The position numbers and the translations under genes are program-made. DNA of 18,809 bases from the NCBI GenBank assembly GCA_034716415.1, contig JAYEJB010000014.1, positions 1 through 18,809 of the forward strand, written 5' to 3'. Of this stretch, positions 12,461-18,809 are shown piece after piece. This DNA is from JAYEJB01 sp034716415. GTDB taxonomy: Bacteria > Patescibacteriota > Patescibacteriia > SG8-24. Position 1 is the stretch's first letter. Each line of letters begins with the position of its first letter. The notes under the pieces are model-generated. The model was not told the DNA's origin and searched no databases. It saw only the letters and a program-made list of their open reading frames with translations.

Positions 12461-13248
12461 AGGTTCTCCTCGATGTCCGCGGCCATGGCTACGCGCTTTT
12501 CGATGTTCGATACGTTCCAGGCGTTCTCGAAAATAATCCGCTGTGTCTCTGCTATCCTGGCGTCTTCGACAATCACCCCGACCGGCGACTCGTCCTCGTC
12601 GAGAGAGATGAACGCGACCTTGGGTCCGTAGATGAACGTGTAGGTAGGTACGGCTTTATCGGTCGGAATACGCCGCTGTTCTATGAGTGGTCTCTCTTCA
12701 CTGCCTTGACCCATCGCCAGCACCCGACCGCGAATCTGACGCGCGATTCGTTCCTTGGTAAAATTCGGAAAATTACGGTAGAGGAACTGCCGCAGGTACG
12801 ACGAAGAGAAAGCGCGATACTCCCTGTCGCCGCCGAGCTCGGTCATCGTGGCGATGACATCCTTGAGCACGATACCGAGACCTTTCATGCCCTCGTAGTA
12901 TTTTACCGTCGGTCTATCACCACGCTGGGAGTAGAGCGACTTGAGTTCCGGCAGCAACTCATTGACATGTCGCTTGAGTGCGGCAATTCCCTGCTCGCGT
13001 CGTTCGACTACTTCAATCAACTTCTCCGGATCCTCGGCGAGATAGTATTGTTTCTTATGTTTCTGATAGACGGCAATGAGCCCAGTGTCACGTAAAGACT
13101 TCAGTGCGTCATGCACTGAACTGCGGTTGAGTTCCGCGTCTTTAGCGAGTTTGCGGACAGACGAAGTTCCACTCGATAAGAGCGCGAGATAGACCTTGAT
13201 CTCCTTATCGCTGAAACCGAGCTTGCGGAGGATGAGTGGGATTTCCAT
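12457..13248 (-). CDS. TrmB-like transcriptional regulator
   Basis: The protein has 263 residues. The N-terminal winged helix-turn-helix (about 5-68) contains LGFSDKEIKVYLALL, then SVRKLAKDAELNRSSVHDALKSLRDTGLI as the recognition region, the classic TrmB pattern. A charged helix at 74-105 is likely the dimer coiled coil. The remainder is the C-terminal effector-domain region of unknown ligand. TrmB proteins are best known as sugar-responsive regulators in archaea, and related proteins occur in CPR bacteria. It is first in the operon with yvcK, HAD and endoQ, so it may regulate its own operon. A near-palindrome at 13253-13267 just upstream is a candidate operator. No clear promoter was found. 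Confidence 0.85.
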   Translation of the reverse strand: MEIPLILRKLGFSDKEIKVYLALLSSGTSSVRKLAKDAELNRSSVHDALKSLRDTGLIAVYQKHKKQYYLAEDPEKLIEVVERREQGIAALKRHVNELLPELKSLYSQRGDRPTVKYYEGMKGLGIVLKDVIATMTELGGDREYRAFSSSYLRQFLYRNFPNFTKERIARQIRGRVLAMGQGSEERPLIEQRRIPTDKAVPTYTFIYGPKVAFISLDEDESPVGVIVEDARIAETQRIIFENAWNVSNIEKRVAMAADIEENL

Positions 13249-13252
13249 GTGG

Positions 13253-13267
13253 TCCGTAATTAGCGGA
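13253..13267 (-). promoter_or_regulatory. Near-palindrome upstream of the TrmB-like gene
   Basis: TCCGTAATTAGCGGA (plus strand) has TCCG and CGGA arms around an AT-rich middle, 5 nt before the start codon at 13248. It could be the regulator's own binding site or simply leader sequence. The symmetry is imperfect by one shifted base, so confidence is low. Confidence 0.25.
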
Positions 13268-13357
13268 CTTATTCCACTCAGAATGTATCACGATTGTCAG
13301 AGATTTTACAGACAGGCATATATCCACAGGCTTAAATAACGTCTGAAACTGACCGAC

Positions 13358-13388
13358 AAAAAACCGGACATCACTTGACGCCCGGTTT
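13358..13388 (-). terminator. Terminator of the two-small-gene operon
   Basis: On the minus strand AAACCGG (complement of 13382-13388) pairs with CCGGTTT (complement of 13361-13367) across a 14-nt loop and runs into six T's (complement of 13358-13363). It lies 12 nt after the stop at 13400. The long loop makes it weaker than others here. Confidence 0.7.
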
Positions 13389-13399
13389 AGAGACTTCCT

Positions 13400-13603
13400 T
13401 CAGCGACTGACGATTCCGTCGCTCTTCATGCCGTCGTGGACCAGACGTACCAGCCCGGGCTGATTACCATTGGTTTCGACGTGAACGAACAGTGCGCCGG
13501 CTGCTCTGGTCATTGCCTTCAGGGCACCGAAGGCTCGCTGTCTTGCCTCGATTTGAGGATCACTGTCGGCACCAGCGTCTTGCGCTTGATTTGAATCGAG
13601 CAT
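13400..13603 (-). CDS. Small protein, unknown function
   Basis: The predicted protein has 67 residues. The first part is polar and probably disordered (SNQAQDAGADSDPQ). Residues 19-36 form a likely amphipathic helix (EARQRAFGALKAMTRAAG), followed by strand-like LFVHVETNG and LVRLVHDG. It has no Cys, signal or membrane helix. The start is well supported by TAGGAGGAGAG directly upstream of ATG 13603. It follows the neighbouring gene after 8 nt and is closed by a terminator, so it is the second gene of a two-gene operon. I do not recognise the family. Confidence 0.65.
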   Translation of the reverse strand: MLDSNQAQDAGADSDPQIEARQRAFGALKAMTRAAGALFVHVETNGNQPGLVRLVHDGMKSDGIVSR

Positions 13604-13611
13604 CTCTCCTC

Positions 13612-13803
13612 CTATAGATCGATGATGACGACCCCGCGATTGTCATCGTCGTCGTCCGTCTCCGAGTCGGGTGGTTCTTCAGGTGGACGGTCCAAAGGGT
13701 CTTCCCCTGGAATCGGCAGGCGAATCGCGGGTCGCTGTTCTTCCTGCCTTCGCCGCTTTTCACGTTTCCTGATCTGTTCAATGATATACGGAGGCAGGAC
13801 CAT
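13612..13803 (-). CDS. Small protein with LPPYIIEQI start and GVVIIDL end motifs
   Basis: The predicted protein has 63 residues in three parts: MVLPPYIIEQIRKREKRRRQ, a hydrophobic short motif followed by a basic helix; a Pro/Asp/Glu-rich linker (about 25-55, with a run of Asp); and a hydrophobic C-terminal tag, RGVVIIDL. This pattern of two short linear motifs at the ends of a disordered middle suggests a docking peptide or adaptor, by inference. Start ATG 13803 has a G-rich Shine-Dalgarno-like AGGGGGGTGA upstream. A promoter at 13856-13884 fits. It is the first gene of a two-gene operon. I recall similar LPPY...I-basic-acidic small proteins in several bacterial phyla, but I cannot name a characterised family. 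Confidence 0.7.
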   Translation of the reverse strand: MVLPPYIIEQIRKREKRRRQEEQRPAIRLPIPGEDPLDRPPEEPPDSETDDDDDNRGVVIIDL

Positions 13804-13855
13804 AATTCACCCCCCTTCTTTTTGACGAATTGCGGGTAAAAAGGCCTGATTGGGT

Positions 13856-13884
13856 ACTATGCCCGAAAAACGTCCCCCCGTCAA
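13856..13884 (-). promoter_or_regulatory. Promoter of the two-small-gene operon
   Basis: On the minus strand TTGACG (13879-13884), a 17-nt spacer and CATAGT (13856-13861) lie 53 nt upstream of the start at 13803. The -35 matches five of six consensus bases, the -10 four of six. Confidence 0.55.
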
Positions 13885-13938
13885 TCCTTGGGCTTAATCG
13901 ATCGAAAAATATCCCCCTCATCACCCTTATCGGTATAA

Positions 13939-14041
13939 GGTAGATGTCTTATGCACGGTTTGGGGCAAAACACAGACAGTCTGTTTCTTGCGAGAAGCAG
14001 GCTGCCTGTTTTTGACCCAAACCGTGCATAAGACATCTACC
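13939..14041. repeat. About 103-bp hairpin element with 26-bp perfect arms
   Basis: Arms at 13939-13964 (GGTAGATG...) and 14016-14041 (...CATCTACC) are perfectly complementary over 26 bp. Inside, 13967-13983 and 13998-14013 pair imperfectly (AAAACA...CAGTCTG with CAGGCTG...TTTT), leaving a loop of about 14 nt, so the whole element folds into one long hairpin. It lies between the rRNA terminator and the small-gene promoter in a stretch with no coding region. Neither side has a T run, so it is not a terminator. It could be a structured small RNA, a MITE-like element or a cruciform site. Confidence 0.85.
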
Positions 14042-14110
14042 GACAAGAACCAGACAGCCTCTAATGAAGACTCTCTGGGTTGAAGCCCGAGGTTTTCTGT
14101 GGAGGCGAAT

Positions 14111-14144
14111 AAAAACCCGCCTTCGCTAAAGCTTCGGCGGGTTT
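14111..14144 (-). terminator. rRNA operon terminator
   Basis: On the minus strand AAACCCGCCGAAGC pairs with GCGAAGGCGGGTTT across a TTTA-type loop (14114-14144), followed by T's (complement of 14111-14115). It lies about 50 nt after the 5S gene and ends the 23S-5S transcript. Confidence 0.9.
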
Positions 14145-14199
14145 GCCTCTCTATATTTGTCGCTAGCGCGACATGAATTTAGGATGCAAAAAATGCAGG

Positions 14200-14321
14200 G
14201 TCCCGGCGGCCACCTACTTTCCCAGGCGCTTTGCGCACCAAGTATCATCGGCCCTTCGTGGCTTAACTTCCGTGTTCGGGATGAGAACGGGTGTGACCCA
14301 CGTGGACGTGCCACCGAAACT
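14200..14321 (-). rRNA. rrf: 5S ribosomal RNA
   Basis: About 120 nt on the minus strand. Recognisable 5S segments are GTGGGTCACACCCGTT, CATCCCGAACACGGAAG, GCCGATGATACT and GGGAAAGTAGG. Helix I pairs TTTCGGTGGC (complement of about 14310-14319) with GCCGCCGGGA (complement of about 14201-14210). Complementarity continues outward as ATGCAG/CTGCAT (14322-14327 with 14193-14198), so the precursor or mature helix may be longer. Ends are accurate to about 8 nt. Confidence 0.93.
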
Positions 14322-14375
14322 CTGCATTCTTCGCAACCATATTGCAGGTCGCAAAGCGACCAATACAATATGCGA

Positions 14376-14408
14376 ATCCCCCGTAGCTCCGCGAGAGCGA
14401 AGGGGGAT
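14376..14408. other. Stable hairpin in the 23S-5S spacer
   Basis: ATCCCCC (14376-14382) pairs with GGGGGAT (14402-14408), with an inner GCTC/GAGC stem (14386-14398). The neighbouring GGTCGC-AAA-GCGACC (14347-14361) is a second hairpin. On the rRNA strand they are likely processing or spacer structures. On the plus strand the first is followed by CTTTTTG and could stop antisense transcription. The 160-nt spacer holds no tRNA. Confidence 0.6.
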
Positions 14409-14775
14409 CTTTTTGCATATAACACGAGGTCTAAACCTGAACCACGTCTTGGTGCTTCAGTGGTATTGTCCATCTTCAGAAGAAAATGGTTGAGAGCAAA
14501 TGGCTTATTAGTACGGCTCGGCTGAGACTATTGCTAGCCTTACACCTGCCGCCTATCGACCAGGTAATCTCCCTGGAGCCTATGAAACCTGATCTTGGAT
14601 GAAGTTTCGCGCTTAGATGCTTTCAGCGCTTATCTTCACCGAACGCTGCTACCCAGCAATGCCCTTGGCAGAACAACTGGTACACAGGAGGTTCGTGCAT
14701 CTCGGTCCTCTCGTACTAGAGATGCGTATCCTCAAGTTTCCACGCCCGTAGCGGATAGGAGACCGAACTGTCTCG

Positions 14776-14875
<100 letters not shown>

Positions 14876-15164
14876 TCAAACCAGGTCGTCGATGTGGACT
14901 CTTGGACCTGATAAACCTGTTATCCCCGGAGTAGCTTTTATCCGTTGAGCTTCCGCCGTCCTATATCGTACGGTCGGATCACTAGCTTCCACTTTCGTGA
15001 CTGGTCGTCTTGTAGGACTTCCAGTAAAGCCAGCTTGTGCGCTTGCACGTCCAGCTCCGTTTCCATCGGAGCTAAGCTGACCTTTGTAAACGCCTCCGTT
15101 ACCCTTTGGGAGGCAACCGCCCCAGTTAAACTACCCACCAGCTACTGTCTCCCATGACCGCACC

Positions 15165-15219
15165 GATCGCGAAAGATGTAAGGAACGAACCCGAAATTCG
15201 GGTCAGGTCTTTCGCGACC
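15165..15219 (-). other. 23S rRNA helix 79-region expansion
   Basis: TCGCGAAAGA (15167-15176) and TCTTTCGCGA (15208-15217) are perfect 10-bp complements and enclose a second hairpin, ACCCGA/TCGGGT (15189-15203). By comparison with E. coli, which has a short hairpin here (about 2200-2225), this is an extended stem of roughly 50 extra nt. It looks like an expansion segment kept in the mature rRNA. Confidence 0.65.
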
Positions 15220-15457
15220 TGTGAGGTCACAGGATTAGAATTTAAGCAACGCAAGGGTGGTGTCTCATTGGCGACCGAAGTCTCCCACCTACGCTGAACA
15301 TGCGAGGCCTAAATCCAATAACAAGTTGTAGTAAAGCTTCACGGGGTCTTTTCGTCCAGCTACGGGTAGTGAGCATCTTCACTCACCTTGCAATTTCGCC
15401 GAGTCCCTCGTTGAGACAGTTTCCATCTCGTTATGCCATTCGTGCGGGTCGGAACTC

Positions 15458-16197
15458 CATGTTAACACTACGTTACCGTAGTGATCAGACTATACCTTCA
15501 TCTCGTCCACCGCCCTTAGAAGTCGGTCCTTTGCATACCGGCGCGCACCGAGATTATTCATCTCGTATGCAAGTCCGATAATCTCACGGATTCCATTTCG
15601 GGTCAGGTGCTTCTTTCGCTCCATGAGTTGACATATTTCCGAAAACTTCTTGAAGTCTTCGGATTTCGAACTCATCAGCGGATACCGAATGAAATGAGGA
15701 ATGATGCGCGACGTGAGTTCATTCAATGATCTTACTTCATACTTGAAGGTCTGATCGCTTGAATTGAATCTAATGCTACCGCAGTCAAAATAATCTTTGA
15801 GTACCGATAATATCTTATCGCTTCTCATGTTTTGACTGACGGTAAACGCTGGTCGTGCTTCGATTCCAGTATTCATTCGCTCCCGTTTCGAGAATGAAAC
15901 GAGGAAGCTACCTTCACCGTCTACGAAACCTGTGATGTAGGAATCTAACTCCATAGACTGGCTACTTGGACAAGAGCCGACGTGTTGCCCGCCTTACGAC
16001 GAGCCTCATCTTTCGATTCAGTCGTTACGGGGTCAACCATGTACTACTCGCTTCACTCGAGTACACGGCGACTTCCCACGGTATTACCCTGCCCGGCGTC
16101 ATACCAGACGTGGGGCTTCACCGTTATGAGTCGGTTTGCTGATGCCGCGTCACCGCGACATTCGGGCGAGTTGTTTTCCGACCTGGAAACATTGTTC
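15458..16197 (-). other. Group I intron at 23S position 1951, with homing endonuclease gene
   Basis: The 740-nt insertion splits GUCGGGU (exon end 16198) from GAGUUCC (exon start 15457), at the E. coli 1951 site. The 5' exon UCGGGU pairs with the internal guide GCCCGA (16172-16177) with U-G at the splice site. The adjacent AACUC (16178-16182) pairs with GAGUU of the 3' exon as P10. The intron ends in G (15458). A core S-like element AAGGUAUAGUC lies near 15487-15497, and a candidate R element UAACGACUG lies near 16012-16024. A GUAA-capped hairpin (CACUACG/CGUAGUG) follows S as P9. The endonuclease gene lies between R and S, so it occupies the P8 region. Confidence 0.88.
15490..15954 (-). CDS. 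LAGLIDADG homing endonuclease (single motif) encoded in the L1951 intron
   Basis: The protein has 154 residues and carries one LAGLIDADG motif, YITGFVDGEGSF (6-17), with Asp12 and Glu14 near the catalytic acidic position. A single motif at this length predicts a homodimer like I-CreI (163 residues) or I-CeuI. The later part (SSKSEDFKKFSEICQLMERKKHLTRNG) matches the usual C-terminal helical region of the family. Its expected target is the intronless 23S sequence around the 1951 site. The start ATG 15954 has no Shine-Dalgarno sequence, suggesting low expression from the rRNA transcript. The last codons and TAG stop lie inside the intron's S-like core element. The frame is intact, so the endonuclease may still be active. 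Confidence 0.92.
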   Translation of the reverse strand: MELDSYITGFVDGEGSFLVSFSKRERMNTGIEARPAFTVSQNMRSDKILSVLKDYFDCGSIRFNSSDQTFKYEVRSLNELTSRIIPHFIRYPLMSSKSEDFKKFSEICQLMERKKHLTRNGIREIIGLAYEMNNLGARRYAKDRLLRAVDEMKV

Positions 16198-16231
16198 ACC
16201 CGACAAGGAATTTCGCTACCTTAGGACGGTT
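16198..16231 (-). other. 34-nt 23S rRNA exon between the two introns
   Basis: The sequence runs from AACCGUCC to UGUCGGGU and matches E. coli positions 1918-1951, which are also exactly 34 nt. It holds the 3' side of helix 69, all of helix 70's CUAAGGUAGCG and the 5' side of helix 71. The helix 69 stem CGGU/ACCG replaces E. coli CCGU/ACGG by paired changes, which supports the splice junctions. Confidence 0.9.
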
Positions 16232-16620
16232 CATTGCCCTGCGTTAAATCCGTCGCTGTTGCGACGAACCCCCTGAACGGTAGTTCGGTTCAGGGCTCAC
16301 GGTCGCCCGTGAGATCGGACTTTATCTTCTCGCTTCCCCCTATCCCAGTGTCAGATAGAGGACGAGTCCGGCGTAAAGTCTCTGAGGATTCTCTTCTGTC
16401 GGCACTAAGTGCCTGCAGCCGTTTCTGTGTCTCGGATCGACCGAGTCGTTCCACTGTCTATTTCGATCATTCAGAAGAGCCTTTCCTGCGGATTGTCTGC
16501 AATGAAAGATTTTTACTGACCCGTCAGACGGATCGAGTACCTTCATATACTCAGATGTTCCCGCATATGGCCGAATTTATGGCTTTTTTCTGTTTACTCA
16601 CTTAGTAACTACAACCGTTC
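16232..16620 (-). other. Group I intron at 23S position 1917, no open reading frame
   Basis: The 389-nt insertion splits helix 69 after CGGUAACUAU. P1 pairs exon GUAACUAU with intron GUAGUUAC (16605-16612), with U-G at the splice site. P10 pairs the adjacent CGGUU (16613-16617) with 3' exon AACCG. P3 is GACGGGUC with GACUCGUC. P7 is a perfect 7-bp GACUUUA (16374-16380) with UAAAGUC (16318-16324), within R-like CAGAGACUUUACG and S-like AAGAUAAAGUCC. P8 is CUAUC/GAUAG. P9 is CUCACGG-GCGA-CCGUGAG, then CCCUGAAC/GUUCAGGG. The last intron base is G (16232). No convincing gene lies inside. Confidence 0.93.
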
Positions 16621-17344
16621 ATAGTTACCGCCGGCGTTCATCAGCGCTTGAATTCAGAGCTACATTCTACCGAAGCAGAAGTTCACCCCTCCTCTTAACG
16701 TTCTGACACTGGCCAGGCATCAGCCCCTATACATCGCCTTGCGGCTTAGCAGAGACCTGTGTTTTTGGTAAACAGTCGGATGGAAGTCGTTTGCTGCGGC
16801 TCCCCCCTTAGGGAGGAGCGGGCCTTATCCCGAAGTTACGGCCACTGTTTTGCCGAGTTCCTAAACGAGGGTTCTCTCGTACGCCTTGGCACATTTATGC
16901 CCACCCACCTGTGTTGGTTTGCGGTACGGATCCCATGTGTGATAGCTCTTAGAGGCTTTTCTAGGCACCCCTGACCCCTGAATCGCCAGCCGTGAGGCCA
17001 GCTTCCGCCGAGCGCTTGAATTCCGCTACCGGATTTACCTGATAGCCTTCTTGCGCCCTCGCGACGGCAATAGCCGAATACCGCTCAGAGTGAAGGAATG
17101 CGTCCCCCCATCGAACACACACGGGAGTGCTGGAATATTAACCAGCTGTCCATCGATTACGCCTTTCGGCCTCACCTTAGGACCGACTAACCCTGGGACG
17201 ATTTACGTTGCCCAGGAAACCTTGGGTTTACGGCGTGGAGGGTTTTCACCTCCATTTTTGCTACTCATGCCAACATTCTCACTTCTTATCCGTCCACCGG
17301 CCCTCACGGGTCCGGCTTCAGCCAGATAAGAACGCTCCGCTACC

Positions 17345-17454
17345 ATCCCCCACTTTCCCATCGCACGTCATCCGATTCCGTACAACAGAAGGCGAAGCCG
17401 ACTTCGTCTCTGCTTTACGACTATCGATTGACATACTCTAGGAAAGTGGGGGAT
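17345..17454 (-). other. 23S rRNA helix 63-region insertion with 14-bp perfect closing stem
   Basis: ATCCCCCACTTTCC (17345-17358) and GGAAAGTGGGGGAT (17441-17454) are perfect complements, closing an 82-nt loop that contains smaller hairpins. E. coli has a short helix 63 at this place (about 1707-1751). The long, perfect terminal stem resembles the intervening sequences that RNase III removes from some bacterial 23S rRNAs without religation. A plain expansion segment is the alternative. Confidence 0.7.
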
Positions 17455-17535
17455 CCCCGACTTCGGTGTCCAGCTTAGCCCCGGTAAATTTTCGGCGCAG
17501 ATCATCTTGACCAGTGAGCTGTTACGCTTTCTTTA

Positions 17536-17573
<38 letters not shown>

Positions 17574-17963
17574 AGACAATCCACCACCTTTCACACTTAG
17601 CTGAAACTTTGGGACCTTAGTCTGAGGTCTGGGCTGTTTCCCTTGCGACTGATGGAGCTTAGCCCCCATAGTCTAACTGCCGTGAATTCACATACGGTAT
17701 TCGGAGTTTGGTTGGAGGGCCTAGGATTGCTCCCGGCACCCCCATTCAGTGCTCTACCCCCGTATGCTTCGAACACGACGCCAGTCCTAAAACTGTTTCG
17801 CGGAGAACCAGCTATCACCCGGTTCGATTGGCATTTCACCTCTAACCACAGCTCATCCCACAGCGTTACACGACTGACGGGTTCGGTCCTCCCCAAGGTT
17901 TTACCCTTGGTTCAACCTGGCCATGGCTAGCTCACCGGGTTTCGGGTCTTGTATATGCTACCT

Positions 17964-18021
17964 GTTGACTTTCATCCTCCTGATCGCCGCGAACGACGAA
18001 CAAGAGTTGATGAAAATCAAC
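17964..18021 (-). other. 23S rRNA domain II stem-loop expansion
   Basis: GTTGACTTTCATC (17964-17976) and GATGAAAATCAAC (18009-18021) pair over 13 bp with one U-G in the RNA, enclosing 32 nt. In E. coli (around position 650, just 3' of the GUCUUAACUGGGCG stretch) there is no such extension. Confidence 0.6.
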
Positions 18022-18452
18022 GACGCCGGTTAAGGCTCGCTTTCACTATGGCTTCGCCCCCTCAAGGGCTTAACCGAGCAACATACATCAAACTCGTTGG
18101 CTCATTCTTCAATAGGAACGCCGTCACCGGACAAGCCGGCTCCGACTCCTTGTAAGCGTATGGTTTCAGATACTATTTCATCGCCCTCCCGGGCTACTTT
18201 TCACCTTTCCCTCACGGTACTGGTTCACTATCGATCACGAAAAGTATTTAGCCTTGCGGCATAGTCGCCGCTGATTCGTACGGGATTTCTCGTGTCCCGC
18301 ATTACTCACGTTAACCTGAAGCGGAGGGTTGGGGCATTTCGCATACAGGGCTATCACCTTCTTTGGCCGGTCTTTCCAGACCGTTCTACTATGCACCAAC
18401 CAACTAACTCCGCCGGGACATCACCGGTGTCCCTATCGGATTACGTACAACA

Positions 18453-18541
18453 CCTATTGCGCAACGACCGGCGTCTTTATTCATACGCCCGTGGCGTGAA
18501 TGTTGCCATCCTCGCTCGGTACGCATGAACCACGCAATAGG
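18453..18541 (-). other. 23S rRNA domain I stem-loop expansion
   Basis: CCTATTGCG (18453-18461) and CGCAATAGG (18533-18541) form a perfect 9-bp closing stem around about 70 nt, which contains an inner ATTCA-x-ACGCC/GGCGT-GAAT hairpin (about 18477-18500). It lies between segments equal to E. coli about 235-280, where the E. coli molecule is much shorter. Confidence 0.6.
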
Positions 18542-18809
18542 TTTGGGCTGTTCCCCGTTCGCTCGCCGCTACTCAGGGAATCAGAGTCAGTAGTCCAGGA
18601 CTTGGTCCGTCTGGGCTTTCGCCCTTTCGGACGTCCACCCTAGACTAATGACTCGCTTATTCTCTTTTCCTCTGGTTACTGAGATGTTTCACTTCACCAG
18701 GTTCCCTACCTATAGGTCACCCCATAGGTTGACTACCCTCAACAGGTAGCCGGGTTTCCCCATTCGGAGATCTCCGGATCAAAGGTTGCTTGCCACCTCC
18801 CCGAAGCTT

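Noticed and set aside
13939..14041. Reading the long hairpin as a transcription terminator
   Set aside because: No T run follows either arm and a proper rRNA terminator already exists at 14111-14144.
16340..16546. A 68-residue minus-strand frame in the L1917 intron
   Set aside because: It overlaps the P3-P7 core of the ribozyme and shows no homing-endonuclease motif.

Overview
The window looks like a piece of a Candidate Phyla Radiation (Patescibacteria) chromosome, probably Parcubacteria-like. This is an inference. It rests on a 23S rRNA gene broken by group I introns, compact ATGA-coupled operons, weak ribosome binding sites on several core genes, a non-oxidative pentose phosphate/aldolase cluster as the only visible sugar pathway, split transketolase subunits and an EndoQ-type nuclease. 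No single gene proves the phylum.

Region 1 (1-1240, minus strand) holds two coupled genes for small exported or membrane-anchored, Cys-containing proteins of unknown function, with a near-consensus promoter and a terminator. Region 2 (1252-7738, plus strand) is a carbon-metabolism block: rpiB, rpe, a terminator and new promoter, transketolase N and C subunits, class II fructose-bisphosphate aldolase, a PfkB-family sugar kinase and a CorA-like two-helix membrane protein. Together these enzymes interconvert ribose-5-P, ribulose-5-P, xylulose-5-P, fructose-6-P, glyceraldehyde-3-P and fructose-1,6-bisP. Region 3 (7745-8712, minus) holds tRNA-Ala(TGC), a YhbQ-like GIY-YIG protein and a MazG-like NTP pyrophosphohydrolase. 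Region 4 (8767-9518, plus) holds a small acidic protein and a Lys/Arg/Ala/Pro-rich histone-H1-like protein built of tandem 15-residue repeats.

Region 5 (9536-13248, minus) is a tightly coupled operon: TrmB-like regulator, YvcK/CofD-like protein, HAD phosphatase, endonuclease Q. Region 6 (13358-13884, minus) has two small genes, one with striking terminal motifs. A roughly 100-bp hairpin element with 26-bp perfect arms (13939-14041) lies between them and the rRNA operon.

Region 7 (14111-18809, minus) is the 3' part of an rRNA operon: 5S rRNA and a 23S rRNA gene whose first 70 nt or so are outside the window. The 23S gene carries two group I introns, at the equivalents of E. coli positions 1917 and 1951, separated by a 34-nt exon. 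The 1951 intron encodes a single-motif LAGLIDADG homing endonuclease. As I recall, the same pair of sites is occupied in Coxiella burnetii. At least four extra stem-loop expansions also occur in the 23S gene, one with a 14-bp perfect closing stem that resembles an RNase III-type intervening sequence. The intron pair is the most notable feature of the window.
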